From Myxococcales bacterium (GTDB lineage Bacteria; Myxococcota_A; Polyangia; Polyangiales; Ga0077539): a stretch of 64,000 nt of DNA. Position 1 is the stretch's first letter. Each line of letters begins with the position of its first letter. Below are positions 37,156 through 47,587 of the stretch, piece by piece. The position numbers and the translations under genes are program-made. The DNA is taken from assembly GCA_013298625.1 (NCBI GenBank), contig JAAFIF010000022.1, positions 46,142 to 110,141 on the forward strand, read 5' to 3'. The notes below the pieces were generated by a model. The model was not told where the DNA came from. It worked only from the letters and a program-made list of their open reading frames with translations, and ran no database searches.

Positions 37156-39756
37156 TCACGGGCAGGACCAGGTCACGCGCATCGAGCGCAGGACCGGGTT
37201 GGCGCCTGCGCCCGAGGCGCGCAGCAGCGCGGTCACGCGCATGTGCTGCGAGGGCGTCACGCCGGCGGTGCGGAAGGCCGCCGCGAGGTCGTACGGGCTC
37301 GAGTTGGGAGGCAGCGTGGCGACGGCGACGTCCGAGGCCATGTTGAGCCCCGCTGCCGTGGCGGCGCTGCGCGCGGTGATCGCGATGGTCGTGCCCGCGG
37401 GCGCGGTCGCGTCGAGGATCAGCTGCGACAAGCGCGGCGCGGCGCAGGTGAGGTCGAACTCGCGCACGTACGTCCCTTGCGGGATCGTGCTGCGGCGAAC
37501 GGAGCCCGTGAAGTCCGAGTAGGTGTAGACGCGGTTGGGGCCGGTGAAGTTCGTGAACGTTCCGGCGCCGGCGGGGTTGTACTTCACGAGCACGCTGCCG
37601 GGGTCGGCGTTGGTGAACCACATGTTGCCGGCGCGGTCCGCGCCGATCGCTGTGGCCTGGCCGAAGGTGCGCGCGGTGGGGATGGCGGTGATGCTCGCGC
37701 GCGGGATCGTTCCGCCAGCGACGAAGGCGCTCGAGGCGAAGCGGAAGAGGTTCGACCCGCTCGGGTACTGCGGCGTCCACACGTTGCCCATCGCGTCGAC
37801 GGTGATGCCGAGGCCCGTGGTGGTCCCGATGTCCGCCTGCGTAAACGCGCCCGCGCCCATGTTCGCCGCAGGGTCGAAGCCCACGACGACGTTGCAATAC
37901 GGGCTCGAGAGCCAGATGCGCCCGTTGCGGTCCGCGGTGATGCCGTACGTGTCCGTGCAGCCATTGGGCGCGCGGGTCATGACGCGCGTGCCCCACATGC
38001 CCGTCGCCGAGTCGATCGGCGCGAGGCGATTGTTGGCGCCCTGGTGCTCGTTGGCGAACCACACGCGGCCGTCGGCCATGCCCACGGCGCCGTAGAAGCA
38101 GTTGGTGACCGCGTCCGGCGCGGCGACGTCGATCAAGATGCGGCCCGTGCGCGCGTCGAGCTTCCACGCGCGCGCCGTCGTGACCTGGTTGCAGCTTCCG
38201 ACCCACACGTTGCCGTTGGGCGCCGAGGCGTCGCCGCGGTCGATGGCGATCGCGCGGAGCACCGCGTTGTTGCCGCCCACGGCGGCGGTCCAGATGACGC
38301 ACTCGTCGCGGTCGAACGGCAGGACGTTGGTCGCTCCGGTGCTCGTCTGGATCATGCCGTCGCCGTTGCGGTCGATGCAGTCACGGCGGTCCGCGGCGAT
38401 CTTGGTGACCGTGCCCTGAAAGTTGAACGCGCGGTTGGCGACGTACGCGTCGCCGTTGCCGTCGACCACCACGCGCGAGGGCATGTTGCAGCCGTTGGTG
38501 TGGCAGCACGAGCCGGCGCACTCGCCCGCGGGCAAACCCACGCGGTAGCGCGCGAGCTCGACGCCCATCACCGGGTCCCACTTCGAGATCGTGCTCTCGT
38601 TGACGTTGGGGATCCAGAGGTAGTCGTTCGTCGTGGTCGTGACCATTCCGTCGGGGATGATCCCGCCCGCCATCGGATCCTCGCGCACGCCGTTGAGCGT
38701 GCCGCCCGAGAGCGGCAGGCCCATCATTCCGCCGACGTTGATCGTGCGCACTTCGCAGCCGTTGGCGTCGATGCCGTCAGCGTTCTCGAAGCCCGGGTTG
38801 CACGCGGTGAGGCGGCAGCCGCTCATCGAGCAGACGCCCGTTCCGTTGGCGAAATTGCAGGTGCTTCCGCAGCGGCCGCAGTTGTTCGCGTCGACGCGCG
38901 TGTCGACCTCGCAGCCGTCCGTGCGATCGCCGTTGCAGTCGCTGAAGCCCGCGTTGCACGTCATGATGCACATGCTCGCGCCGCACGAGGCGATGGCGTT
39001 CGCGTAGGGGCCGCACACGGTCCCGCAGGCGCCGCAGTGGTTCGGGTCCGTCTCCGTCGACGTGCACGAGCCCATGCAGTTCGTCTGCCCCATCCGGCAC
39101 GACGGAACGCACGCGCCCATGTCGCACACGAGCCCCGCCGCACAAGCGTTGCCGCACATCCCGCAGTTCGCTCGGTCGCTCTGCGTGTTCGTGCACGCCT
39201 CGGGCATCCCGCACGCGGTCTGTCCCGTCGCGCACGTGAGCCGGCACATGCCCATCGAGCACGCTTGCCCTGCGCCGCAGGTGGTCCCGCACGTCCCGCA
39301 GTTGGCGTTGTCCGTCTGCAGGTCGCGGCACGAGCCCATACAGTTCGTCAGCCCCGCGCCGCACGAGGTCTGGCACATGCCCATCGAGCACACGAGCCCC
39401 GCGCCGCACGCGTTGCCGCACATCCCACAGTTGGCGTTGTCCGCTGCCAGCGTGACGCACGCGCCGTTACAGAGCGTCTGGCCCGACGGACACTCCGTCG
39501 TGCACGTGCCCGCCGAACAGACCTGTCCTCCCGGACAGACCCTGCCGCACATTCCGCAGTGGTCGCGGCTGGTGGAGATGTCCGTGCATTGCCCGTTGCA
39601 GACCCGGCTGCTGCCACCGGTCTCACAGACCGGGCCGGTGTCCATCACGACGTCGCTGCCTGCGTCGCCGTTGCCGCCGACGACGGGGGCGCCGCACGCG
39701 GCCATCAGCGCCGCTGCGCTGCCCGCGGCCAGCCAGTGTTGAAGTGTATTTTTCAT
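37156..39756 (-). CDS. Cys-rich repeat lipoprotein with C-terminal propeller
   Basis: 866 aa from ATG at 39756 with AGGAAA upstream; the frame runs 84 codons further but the lipobox 'LMAAC' sets the start. Residues ~43-335 contain about seven cysteine units of ~40 residues with the form C-x4-C-x3-C ... 'NCGMCGNAC' ... 'GLVCSMGMC'. Residues ~360-720 resemble a Vgb/NHL-like beta propeller ('NGNVWVGSC', 'DGRVWFANEH', 'NGRIWLSSPYC', 'MGNVWTPQYP', 'AGNMWFTNAD'). The end is a beta domain. A surface lipoprotein, probably adhesive or carbohydrate-binding; the function is inferred. Confidence 0.8.
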   Translation of the reverse strand: MKNTLQHWLAAGSAAALMAACGAPVVGGNGDAGSDVVMDTGPVCETGGSSRVCNGQCTDISTSRDHCGMCGRVCPGGQVCSAGTCTTECPSGQTLCNGACVTLAADNANCGMCGNACGAGLVCSMGMCQTSCGAGLTNCMGSCRDLQTDNANCGTCGTTCGAGQACSMGMCRLTCATGQTACGMPEACTNTQSDRANCGMCGNACAAGLVCDMGACVPSCRMGQTNCMGSCTSTETDPNHCGACGTVCGPYANAIASCGASMCIMTCNAGFSDCNGDRTDGCEVDTRVDANNCGRCGSTCNFANGTGVCSMSGCRLTACNPGFENADGIDANGCEVRTINVGGMMGLPLSGGTLNGVREDPMAGGIIPDGMVTTTTNDYLWIPNVNESTISKWDPVMGVELARYRVGLPAGECAGSCCHTNGCNMPSRVVVDGNGDAYVANRAFNFQGTVTKIAADRRDCIDRNGDGMIQTSTGATNVLPFDRDECVIWTAAVGGNNAVLRAIAIDRGDASAPNGNVWVGSCNQVTTARAWKLDARTGRILIDVAAPDAVTNCFYGAVGMADGRVWFANEHQGANNRLAPIDSATGMWGTRVMTRAPNGCTDTYGITADRNGRIWLSSPYCNVVVGFDPAANMGAGAFTQADIGTTTGLGITVDAMGNVWTPQYPSGSNLFRFASSAFVAGGTIPRASITAIPTARTFGQATAIGADRAGNMWFTNADPGSVLVKYNPAGAGTFTNFTGPNRVYTYSDFTGSVRRSTIPQGTYVREFDLTCAAPRLSQLILDATAPAGTTIAITARSAATAAGLNMASDVAVATLPPNSSPYDLAAAFRTAGVTPSQHMRVTALLRASGAGANPVLRSMRVTWSCP
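38748..39630. repeat. Tandem cysteine-unit repeats inside the lipoprotein gene
   Basis: About seven degenerate units of roughly 120-130 bp encode the Cys-rich modules. The middle ones are most alike, as expected from recent internal duplication. Confidence 0.7.
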
Positions 39757-39987
39757 GGCGATTTCCTGTGGTTTGGCCAAAGCGAGCGCGTGGTCCCTGC
39801 GCCCGTCGGACTCGTCGAAACCTACCAGTGTTTTTACGGACGCCAACAACCCGGGAATGACGGCACCTTGCTGCCTCGCCCGAGTCACAATTCTCTGTGA
39901 TCCCACAAGCTTCGGCCGGGCGTACCGCGCCGCGTCGCAACAGAAGCCTGAAATCCCGCCGCGCAGTCGTGTATACCCGCGGCCGCA

Positions 39988-40479
39988 ATGGAGATCGACC
40001 TCGAGCAAATCAAGGCGTTGGCCCGCGCGCTTCGCCGCTACGACCTCAGCAAAATCGAGATCAAGAACGGCGAGCAGTGCATCACGCTCGAGCGTGCGGT
40101 CGGCGGAGGAGCCGCGGGCGCTGTGCCTGCGGTGTTTCCGATGGCGACCGGCGGTCGCGAAGCGGCCGATGGGACGACGGGCGCCTACGACGCGCGCCCC
40201 TCGCTTCCGCCGCCGCCTGCGGGGGACGACCCCAACACCGTCGAAGTGACCTCGCCCCTCGTCGGGACGTTCTATCGCGCGCCTTCGCCTACGGCGAAGT
40301 CGTTCGTCGAGGTCGGCTCGTCCGTGAAGAAGGGCCAGGTCCTCTGCATCGTCGAGGCGATGAAGCTCATGAACGAGATCGAGAGCGACATCGACGGCAC
40401 GATCGCCGAGATCCTCATCGAGAACGGAAAGCCCGTCGAGTTCGGCGAGAAGCTCTTCAAGATCAAGAAGAACGGCTGA
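39988..40479 (+). CDS. accB: Biotin carboxyl carrier protein of acetyl-CoA carboxylase
   Basis: 163 aa. The N-terminus ('[20 protein letters not shown]') is the AccB helix; a Pro/Ala linker follows; the biotinyl domain at ~85-160 has the biotin-accepting Lys in 'EAMKLMNEI' and '[13 protein letters not shown]'. It carries the carboxyl group in malonyl-CoA synthesis. Its TGA shares one base with the ATG of accC (TGATG at 40477-40481). It is divergent from the Cys-rich lipoprotein. Confidence 0.96.
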   Translation: MEIDLEQIKALARALRRYDLSKIEIKNGEQCITLERAVGGGAAGAVPAVFPMATGGREAADGTTGAYDARPSLPPPPAGDDPNTVEVTSPLVGTFYRAPSPTAKSFVEVGSSVKKGQVLCIVEAMKLMNEIESDIDGTIAEILIENGKPVEFGEKLFKIKKNG

Positions 40480-41816
40480 TGATCAAGAAGGTCCTCATCG
40501 CCAACCGCGGCGAGATCGCGCTGCGCGTGATCCGCGCGTGCAAAGAGCTCGGGCTCAAGACGGTCGCGGTCCACTCCGAAGTGGACGCCGAAGCGCTGCA
40601 CGTTCGGTTCGCCGACGAGGCCGTGTGCATCGGTCCCGCCAACCCGAGGCTCAGCTACCTGCACGTCCCCGCGATCATCGCCGCCGCTGAAATCACCGGC
40701 GCAAACGCGATTCATCCGGGCTACGGCTTTCTCTCGGAGAACGCGGAGTTCGCCGAGACCGCCCAGAAGTGCAAGCTCACGTGGATCGGGCCGCCCCCCG
40801 ACGCGATGCGCGCGTGGGGCGACAAGGTCACGGCCCGCACCAACGCCGCGCGCTTCGGCCTGCCGATGCTCCCGGGCACCGGTGTGCTGCAGTCGCCCGA
40901 GCACGCGCTCTCTGAAGCGAGGCGCATCGGGTTTCCGATCATCCTCAAGGCCTCGGGTGGTGGCGGCGGTCGCGGGATGAAGATCGTCCGCGACGAGGCC
41001 TCCCTCACCGCGGCGTTTCTCACGGCGCGCGAAGAGGCGATGGCGGGCTTCAAGAACCCCGACGTCTACCTCGAGCGCTACGTCGAGAAGCCCAAGCACA
41101 TCGAGTTTCAGATCGTCGCGGACAAGCACGGCAACGTGGTGATCGCTGGCGAGCGCGAGTGCTCGATCCAGCGTCGCCACCAGAAGGTGCTCGAAGAAGC
41201 TCCCTCTCCCTCCCTCTCGCAAGAGGCGCGCGAGCGCATGATCGTGCTGCTGCAGCGCGCGGTGAGAGAGACCGGGTACTACTCGCTGGGGACCGTGGAG
41301 TTCCTCATGGACGAGCGCGGCGAGCTGTACTTCATGGAGATGAACACCCGCGTCCAGGTCGAGCACCCGGTGACCGAAATGGTCATGGGCATGGACCTGG
41401 TGGCCGAGCAGATCCTCATCGCCAACGGCGCCAAGATGGCCATCGAGCAGAGCAAGCTCGTCGCGCGCGGACACGCGATCGAGTGCCGCATCAACGCCGA
41501 AGACGCCCGCACCTTCGCCCCGTCCCCGGGAAAGATCACCGAGTACCACCCGCCCGGCGGCGTGGGAATTCGCGTCGATTCTGGCGTCTACGGCGGCTGG
41601 CGCGTCCCGCCCAACTACGACTCGCTGCTGGCCAAGGTCATCGCCCATGCGCCCACGCGCAAGCAAGCGATCGCTCGCATGCGGCGCGCGCTCGACGAGT
41701 TCATCTGCGAGGGCGTGAAGGTCAACACCGAGCTGCACAAGCGCATCCTCGACGCCCCTGAGTTTCAGAAGGGCGACGTGTCCACGCGCTTTCTCGAGCA
41801 GCTGCTCGGCACCTGA
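40479..41816 (+). CDS. accC: Acetyl-CoA carboxylase biotin carboxylase subunit
   Basis: 445 aa from ATG at 40479, overlapping accB by one base. It is an ATP-grasp enzyme: '[20 protein letters not shown]' start, '[17 protein letters not shown]', the glycine loop '[13 protein letters not shown]', '[11 protein letters not shown]' and '[13 protein letters not shown]'. It carboxylates the biotin of AccB using ATP and bicarbonate. Length is normal. The carboxyltransferase genes accA/accD are not in this window. Confidence 0.97.
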   Translation: MIKKVLIANRGEIALRVIRACKELGLKTVAVHSEVDAEALHVRFADEAVCIGPANPRLSYLHVPAIIAAAEITGANAIHPGYGFLSENAEFAETAQKCKLTWIGPPPDAMRAWGDKVTARTNAARFGLPMLPGTGVLQSPEHALSEARRIGFPIILKASGGGGGRGMKIVRDEASLTAAFLTAREEAMAGFKNPDVYLERYVEKPKHIEFQIVADKHGNVVIAGERECSIQRRHQKVLEEAPSPSLSQEARERMIVLLQRAVRETGYYSLGTVEFLMDERGELYFMEMNTRVQVEHPVTEMVMGMDLVAEQILIANGAKMAIEQSKLVARGHAIECRINAEDARTFAPSPGKITEYHPPGGVGIRVDSGVYGGWRVPPNYDSLLAKVIAHAPTRKQAIARMRRALDEFICEGVKVNTELHKRILDAPEFQKGDVSTRFLEQLLGT

Positions 41817-41820
41817 GCGC

Positions 41821-43371
41821 TCACGGGCAGACCGAGTCCATTCTCGACGCCGCGACCACCGCGCGCGTCGCGCCGGTCGCTCGCCACGGCTCGAACACGT
41901 CGAACAGCCGCGTCTCGGCCCCGCCTGCGGGCGTGACTGACGAGCGGTACACGTCGTCGGTGTCCCAAATCGTGTCGTGTTTGGTGCACAGCGGGGCGAA
42001 CACTGACGGCGCGAGGCTCATCGCCGCGCCCTCTTCTGCGCGGGTCGGCAGCGTCGTGAACTGCGCGAGCTCCCGTGCCTGCAGCTGCGCGAACACCAGC
42101 GGCGTGATCGCGCCGAGCGCAGGGTCCCGCGCGCCGGAGCTCGTGTATGCCTCCATGATCAACACGTCCGCGACGGCCATACGCAAGAAGAACGGCGTGG
42201 TGACGTGGTTGCGAACAACGTGCATTTCGTCAGCGCAAACGGCCTCGCTCCCCGGCGACCGCGCGCGGTGCCACGCGACGCAGCTCTCGTCGCCCGAGAA
42301 CCCGTGCGTGGCGTTGCGGTTGGTGGAGGCGAGCTCCGTGAGGCGCGCGTACGTCATCGCCGGGGTCGCCGACCAGTCGAGCCTGCTGCGGTCTGGGCCA
42401 ACCGAGGCGTCCATGAGTCCGCGCACGCGCAGCGGGCACGCGCCGCCTGCGCGACAGTTGGCGTTGCTCGCGCGCAGCTCGGTTTGGAGTCGGTCGAGGT
42501 TGTTGACCAGGCCGGCGCCTCCCGCAGAATCTCCAGTGAAAATGATCTCTTCTGCGTCGTCGAGGTCTGGCAGCGGCGTGCTTGTCCCGACGTTGTGAAC
42601 CAACGCCGCGACGCCGTCTTGTCGCAGCGTGGCGATGTCCGCATCCAAGATGCGACGCCCCAGAAAGTGCAGTCGATACTGCACGGGAGCGCCGGTCACG
42701 GGGTGCGTTGCGGTCACGACGGCGTCGCGTCGCGTGCCGCTCCAGAGGTCCGAGCTGCAGTACTGAAGCTGGACCTGGTTGTAGTCCTGGATGGGGTTGA
42801 CCATTGTCGGTCCGCCGTCGCGCAGCATGATCCCCGTCCCTGGCAACAGCGGTGGATGATCGTTGGTCATGTTGTTCGCGGTGAAGAACGTTCGGTTCTC
42901 TTCGGCCACGCGGGGACACTGCGCGGCGCGCGACGGGGAGCAGCCACAGTAGCGGGCGGCGCACGTGTCGCCGCTGTCGCATCCCCCTCCGCCGCGCAGG
43001 GCGATCACCCACTTGTTGCGGTTGGCTGCGCCGCGAAAGGGTCGAAAGTGGATCACCGCGCCCGTTCCGTCGTTGCACAGCGCGTCGGGAAACCGCGCGA
43101 GGTCGATCGCATGTCGCTGCATCGCGCCCGAGCCTGCGCCCGCGGGCGTCGCGTAGCGACACTCGAGCGCCTCGGTGATGAAGGGAACAGCGCTCGCATC
43201 GCTGCCCGCCTCGCTCACGCTCTGCGCGTCGCCGCTGCCGGCGTCGGGCTGCGCTGCGTCTTCGCGAGGGGCGTTCGCGTCCTGTGGCGTGACGTCGGGT
43301 TGAGACACCGGCGTTGAGCAAGCGCCGAGCACGAGGGCGAGCAGTCCGGGCGCGAGGCGAGCGTGATTCAT
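41821..43371 (-). CDS. Pectinacetylesterase-like lipoprotein
   Basis: 516 aa with the signal ending at a lipobox ('LGAC') and an Asp/Ala/Pro linker (~20-60). The catalytic domain resembles pectinacetylesterase/Notum-type alpha/beta hydrolases: 'WVIALRGGGGCDSGDTCAAR' (oxyanion loop), 'YCSSDLWSGTRR', and the nucleophile in 'FTGDSAGGAGLVNNL' (G-x-S-x-G variant GDSAG). Many Cys probably form disulfides. It may deacylate polysaccharide or protein substrates at the cell surface; this is inferred from the family. Confidence 0.8.
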   Translation of the reverse strand: MNHARLAPGLLALVLGACSTPVSQPDVTPQDANAPREDAAQPDAGSGDAQSVSEAGSDASAVPFITEALECRYATPAGAGSGAMQRHAIDLARFPDALCNDGTGAVIHFRPFRGAANRNKWVIALRGGGGCDSGDTCAARYCGCSPSRAAQCPRVAEENRTFFTANNMTNDHPPLLPGTGIMLRDGGPTMVNPIQDYNQVQLQYCSSDLWSGTRRDAVVTATHPVTGAPVQYRLHFLGRRILDADIATLRQDGVAALVHNVGTSTPLPDLDDAEEIIFTGDSAGGAGLVNNLDRLQTELRASNANCRAGGACPLRVRGLMDASVGPDRSRLDWSATPAMTYARLTELASTNRNATHGFSGDESCVAWHRARSPGSEAVCADEMHVVRNHVTTPFFLRMAVADVLIMEAYTSSGARDPALGAITPLVFAQLQARELAQFTTLPTRAEEGAAMSLAPSVFAPLCTKHDTIWDTDDVYRSSVTPAGGAETRLFDVFEPWRATGATRAVVAASRMDSVCP

Positions 43372-43489
43372 GGTTGAGGATCAGCGTAGCGGGCCGACGG
43401 TGATCCAAGGGTCTGCGTCGGTCTGACAAAATCTGAAGCCGCGCACAACTTCGCGCGCCGCGCGGGGATTCACCCCCCTCGCGAGCGCG

Positions 43490-44032
43490 ATGAACCACCA
43501 CGACGACCTGTTCGGCCCGATCCCTTCGACTGTTGCCCTTCGCGAAGAGCCTCGCTCGAACCGCGGGGTGCTGGTCGCGCTGCTGGTGGGGCTCTTGTTG
43601 ACCGTGGTGATGGGCGCGACGTACGCGCTCTTCGCGCTGCGCGTCGGGCACATCTTCTCGCTGGCCAACGTCGCGATGGGGCACGTGATGGGACGCGTGA
43701 TTCGTCAGCGAATCGGCCGACAAAACGCGTCGCTCGCGCCCGTGATGGCCGTCGCGTTCACCTACGTCGCCGGCGCGATGCTGTTTCTTCCGGTCGTGTG
43801 GCACGGGCTCGCGGACTGGGGCCAGGGCGAGGCGATGCAGCGCGAGAACATGCAGTGGGTGCGCGGACACGAGCAGGACGCGCAGGGCTTCGACGGCGTC
43901 GCGGGGACGGCGCTGCTGTTGGCGTTGACGTTGAAGGCGCCGTTGTTGGCTGCGGCTGCGGGCGTCCCGGTGCCGCTGTTCTTCATCGGGTTCGGTGTGG
44001 CCGCGGCGGTGCGGGCCTCGCTCAGAGAGTGA
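43490..44032 (+). CDS. Integral membrane protein of unknown function
   Basis: 180 aa. Three to four hydrophobic helices: 'VLVALLVGLLLTVVMGATYALFAL', 'LAPVMAVAFTYVAGAMLFLPVVW', 'AGTALLLALTLKAPLLAAAAG' and 'VPLFFIGFGVAAAV'. The short N-terminus has acidic and His residues. No signature recognised. It ends at a perfect palindrome (TGAGCGCGCTCA) next to the convergent SDR gene. Confidence 0.65.
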   Translation: MNHHDDLFGPIPSTVALREEPRSNRGVLVALLVGLLLTVVMGATYALFALRVGHIFSLANVAMGHVMGRVIRQRIGRQNASLAPVMAVAFTYVAGAMLFLPVVWHGLADWGQGEAMQRENMQWVRGHEQDAQGFDGVAGTALLLALTLKAPLLAAAAGVPVPLFFIGFGVAAAVRASLRE

Positions 44033-44038
44033 GCGCGC

Positions 44039-44800
44039 TCAGCGAACGCGCGCGAGCCCGCGCTGAAGCAAGTCGCGAACGCCCCTCGGCAGCCGTCCTG
44101 CGGCCCACGTCACCGCCGCCAGCGGCTGCGGAAAATCAACGGTGGCAGGCCCCTTCGCCAGCGCGCGAACGATGTGATCCGCGGCGTACTCGGCGCTCAT
44201 CAGCTGCGGCATCGGGTGCGTCGCCTTCTCGGTCATGGGGGTCTTCACGAAGCCCACGTGCACGGCGGTGACCTTGACGCCCGAGGCTTCGACGTCGAGC
44301 CGAAGACAGTCGAGCAGCATCGAGAGTCCCGCTTTGGCAGCGCAGTACGCGGCGCTCTTCGGCAGCGGGCCGAAGCTCGCGAGCGACGAGATCCCGACGA
44401 TGTGCCCGCGTCCGCGGGTGACCATCTCGGGAAGGACCGCGGTGAGCGTGGCGGTCGCCGCGGTGAAATTCACGTGGCACGCGTCGGCGAGGGCCTCCCA
44501 CGCGTACGAGACGTGGCCCTTTCGCTCGCCCACGCCGGCGTTGGCGATGACGAGGTCGATCCCGCCGGGAAGCGATCGGTCGATCTCTCGAATGCGGTTC
44601 ACCGTGCGCTCGACGTCTGCGACGTCCATCACTTCGACCGAGGCGCTTCCGCCCGCGGCTTCGATCGCGCGCAGGACGTCGCGCAGGGGCTCTGCTCGGC
44701 GCGCGCACAAAACGACGTGGTATCCGTCGCGGGCCAGTCGCTCGGAGAGCGCTCGACCGATCCCGGACGAGGCTCCTGTCACCAACGCATTGCGTCCCAT
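44039..44800 (-). CDS. Short-chain dehydrogenase/reductase
   Basis: 253 aa from ATG at 44800; the open frame extends 22 codons further but '[21 protein letters not shown]' is the usual start. The Rossmann motif TGASSGIG, 'NAG' (in 'IANAGVGE'), the catalytic Ser in 'GISSLAS' and 'YCAAK' (Tyr/Lys) are all present. NAD(P)-dependent oxidoreductase with unknown substrate. The upstream extension would overlap the divergent VOC gene, which supports the shorter start. Confidence 0.88.
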   Translation of the reverse strand: MGRNALVTGASSGIGRALSERLARDGYHVVLCARRAEPLRDVLRAIEAAGGSASVEVMDVADVERTVNRIREIDRSLPGGIDLVIANAGVGERKGHVSYAWEALADACHVNFTAATATLTAVLPEMVTRGRGHIVGISSLASFGPLPKSAAYCAAKAGLSMLLDCLRLDVEASGVKVTAVHVGFVKTPMTEKATHPMPQLMSAEYAADHIVRALAKGPATVDFPQPLAAVTWAAGRLPRGVRDLLQRGLARVR

Positions 44801-44841
44801 CGGCCCGGCAGGGTATCGCACTGCCTCCAAAGAGGAACGCA

Positions 44842-45345
44842 GTGTCGAACCAACCCCCGCGTCCATTTCGTGTGCTCGGAATCCAACAAATCGCCGTCGG
44901 CTCGCTGGACAAGGGCGCGCTCCGCTCGCTCTGGGTGGACCTGCTCGGCCTCGAGCCGCGCGGCACCTTCAAGAGCGCGCGCGAAAACGTCGACGAAGAC
45001 ATCATCGTGGCGGGGCGCGGGCCGTTCGCCGTGGAGGTCGACCTGATGCAGCCGGTCGACCCCGAGGGCAAGCCGAAGGTCCACGACCCGGCGCTCAACC
45101 ACGTCGGGCTCTGGATCGACGACCTGGCGAGCGCGGTTTCGTGGCTCGATTCTCAGGGTGTTCGCTTCACGCCGGGCGGGATCCGCAAGGGCGCGGCGGG
45201 CTTCGACGTGTGCTTCGTGCACCCCAAGGGCGACGCGGCGCACCCCAAGAGCGGCGAGGGCGTGCTCATCGAGCTCGTGCAAGCGCCCGCCGCGGTGATC
45301 GCGGCCTTCGACGCGCTGGCGGCGAGCCCTGGGGGTGTCGAGTGA
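44842..45345 (+). CDS. VOC family protein (glyoxalase-like)
   Basis: 167 aa from GTG at 44842 with AGAGGAAC upstream. Paired beta-alpha-beta modules: '[20 protein letters not shown]' and '[20 protein letters not shown]', then '[10 protein letters not shown]' with a metal-ligand Glu. Closest in look to methylmalonyl-CoA epimerase/lactoylglutathione lyase-type proteins. The stop overlaps the GTG of the PfaD gene (45342-45345), so the pair is co-translated. Confidence 0.85.
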   Translation: MSNQPPRPFRVLGIQQIAVGSLDKGALRSLWVDLLGLEPRGTFKSARENVDEDIIVAGRGPFAVEVDLMQPVDPEGKPKVHDPALNHVGLWIDDLASAVSWLDSQGVRFTPGGIRKGAAGFDVCFVHPKGDAAHPKSGEGVLIELVQAPAAVIAAFDALAASPGGVE

Positions 45346-46952
45346 GCCATCATCGTTCGGCGGGGTTTTGGACGCAGGACAGCGAAACACCAGCGTTTTC
45401 GGCGGCGGCCATCGCGCAGAGCGTCGAGCGCTTTCGCGAGCCCGCGCACGTGGTCTCTCGCGAAGACGGAGCGGTGGGCGTGGCCTTCGGCGGCGCGGTC
45501 TCTTCGCAGCCGGGGGCGCAGTCGCTGGCGCTGCACGGGACGCTCCCGCCGCTCTATCCCGAGTGGCTCGGCGATCGATCGTTCAACGAAGCGCACCGGG
45601 TGCGGTTCGCGTACATCGCCGGCGAGATGGCCAACGGGATCGCGACGACGGCGATGGTGAAGGCCATGGCGCGCGCCGAGATGCTGGGCTTCTTCGGCGC
45701 CGCGGGGCTCTCGTTCGAGCGCGTCTCGCGCGCGGTGGACGAGCTGGTGAGCGAGCTCGGGACCGACGGGCCCTCGTGGGGAGTGAACCTCATTCACTCG
45801 CCCAACGAGAGCGCGCTCGAAGAGCGGGTGGCCGCGCTGTTGATCGAGCGGGGCGTCCCGATTGTGAGCTGCTCGGCGTTCATGGGGCTGACGCCTGCGA
45901 TCGTGCACGCGGCGGTCGCGGGGCTGCGCGTGGACAGCGCGGGGCGCATCGTGCGTCCGCGCGGAGTGTTCGCGAAGATCTCTCGTCCAGAGACCGCCGC
46001 GCGGTTCATGGCGCCGGCGCCCGAGGACATGCTGCGCGCGCTCGTCCAACGCGGGTTGATTACTGAACACGAAGCGACGTTGGCCTCGCGCGTGGCCGTG
46101 GCCGAGGACGTCACGGTCGAGTCGGACTCGGGAGGGCACACGGACAATCGTCCGTTGGTGGCGCTGTTTCCCGCGATCCTGGCGCTGCGCGACGAGCTCG
46201 CGAGCAAGCACGGGTATGCGCGGCCCATTCGTGTGGGCGCCGCGGGCGGGCTCGGGACTCCGGCGAGCCTCGCGGCGGCGTGGGCGCTCGGCGCTGCGTA
46301 CGTGGTGACTGGCTCGGTCAATCAAGCTGCCAACGAGTCGGGGCTCTCTCCGCAGGGTCGCGCGCTGCTCGCCAAGGCCGACGTCGCGGACGTGATCATG
46401 GCGCCCGCGGCGGACATGTTCGAGCTCGGCGTCCACGTGCAAGTCCTCAAGCGCGGAACGATGTTCGGACCCCGCGCGCAAAAGCTCTACGAAGTGTACC
46501 GAGAGTACGACTCGCTCGCGGGCATTCCTTCGGACGTGCGGAGCAAGCTCGAGCGCGAGATGTTTCGCAGCTCGCTCGACGAGATCTGGGCGCAGACGCG
46601 GGCGTTCTGGGAGCGTCGCGACCGCGAAGAGCTCGCGCGCGCCGAGCGCGACCCCAAACACCAGATGGCCCTGACGTTTCGTTGGTATCTCGGGATGGCC
46701 TCTCGCTGGGCCATCGACGGCGAGCCTTCGCGAGTGATGGACTATCAAGTCTGGTGCGGCCCGGCGATGGGAGCGTTCAATCGCTGGACGGCCGGGACGT
46801 TTCTGGCAGAGCAAGACAACCGAGGGGTCGTTCAGATCGCTCGCAATCTCTTGGAGGGCTCCGCGGCGATCACCCGCGCGCAGCAGCTCCGCGCGTACGG
46901 CGCGCCCGTCCCGAGCGAGGCGTTCTCGTTCGCCGCTCGCCCGCTCGAGTAA
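45342..46952 (+). CDS. pfaD: PfaD-type enoyl reductase (polyunsaturated fatty acid/polyketide biosynthesis)
   Basis: 536 aa from GTG at 45342. It follows the PfaD family (trans-acting FMN-dependent enoyl reductase): '[20 protein letters not shown]' at the start of the barrel, '[12 protein letters not shown]', '[12 protein letters not shown]', '[20 protein letters not shown]' for FMN binding, and '[17 protein letters not shown]'. The long C-terminus ends '[13 protein letters not shown]', also typical. PfaD works with PUFA synthases or trans-AT polyketide synthases, but no such synthase is within the window. It is paired with a VOC protein. Confidence 0.9.
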   Translation: MSHHRSAGFWTQDSETPAFSAAAIAQSVERFREPAHVVSREDGAVGVAFGGAVSSQPGAQSLALHGTLPPLYPEWLGDRSFNEAHRVRFAYIAGEMANGIATTAMVKAMARAEMLGFFGAAGLSFERVSRAVDELVSELGTDGPSWGVNLIHSPNESALEERVAALLIERGVPIVSCSAFMGLTPAIVHAAVAGLRVDSAGRIVRPRGVFAKISRPETAARFMAPAPEDMLRALVQRGLITEHEATLASRVAVAEDVTVESDSGGHTDNRPLVALFPAILALRDELASKHGYARPIRVGAAGGLGTPASLAAAWALGAAYVVTGSVNQAANESGLSPQGRALLAKADVADVIMAPAADMFELGVHVQVLKRGTMFGPRAQKLYEVYREYDSLAGIPSDVRSKLEREMFRSSLDEIWAQTRAFWERRDREELARAERDPKHQMALTFRWYLGMASRWAIDGEPSRVMDYQVWCGPAMGAFNRWTAGTFLAEQDNRGVVQIARNLLEGSAAITRAQQLRAYGAPVPSEAFSFAARPLE

Positions 46953-46953
46953 T

Positions 46954-46972
46954 CGTTGCCGTTACGGCAGCG
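46954..46972. terminator. Hairpin between convergent genes
   Basis: CGTTGCCG (46954-46961) pairs with CGGCAGCG (46965-46972) around a TTA loop with one G-T wobble. No T tract, so a weak candidate. Confidence 0.35.
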
Positions 46973-47489
46973 GCGTGACGTCGATCGCGATGGCCGCGCC
47001 CGCGGGCGTCTCCGAGCTGCCGCGGCTCTGCGCGTTGGCGTCGAGCTCGATCGACACGTCCGCGCGCGCGGTGGGCATCGCGTCTGGCCAGCGCGCGGTC
47101 AGCGTGTACGACTGCGTGCACTGGGCCACGGTCGCGCACGTCCAATCGTGCCCATGAAACGCTTCGTTGGGGTGATGCGCCACTGTCCCGCCCTGCCCGT
47201 GGTGAACCAGCTCGATCGCCACGGTTGCCGGCCTCGGAGAGCCGACCACTTGGGACTGCACGCGCGCGTGGATGCGCGTGAACAGCTTCGACGCCGTCGC
47301 GCCGCGCACCGCCGCCGCGCTCGGCGTCACGACCACACGAAATGACCGTGACTGCCCGCCGTCGAGCGTGAAGCGAGGGATGCTCGTGGCAGACTGCACC
47401 GACCATCGCGGCTGCGAAGTGGCGACGATGCCCGCCCACGACGCAGCGAGGGCGATCACCGCGACGACCGTAGAACGACCGCTCTTCAT
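46962..47489 (-). CDS. Exported protein of unknown function
   Basis: 175 aa from ATG at 47489. A membrane/export segment ('STVVAVIALAASWAGIVA') is followed by a beta-rich domain with one Cys pair ('WTCATVAQC') and a stretch with several His ('GTVAHHPNEAFHGHDW'), which could bind metal. No family recognised. Confidence 0.6.
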   Translation of the reverse strand: MKSGRSTVVAVIALAASWAGIVATSQPRWSVQSATSIPRFTLDGGQSRSFRVVVTPSAAAVRGATASKLFTRIHARVQSQVVGSPRPATVAIELVHHGQGGTVAHHPNEAFHGHDWTCATVAQCTQSYTLTARWPDAMPTARADVSIELDANAQSRGSSETPAGAAIAIDVTPLP

Positions 47490-47587
47490 GCGCGCCATTG
47501 TAAAGCCATCGCGCGAAGCGATGGCTCGATGGCTGCAGAGAAATATCCCGCGCGGCTCACTTCAAAGCAGAGCACGCGCGCCGAGCA

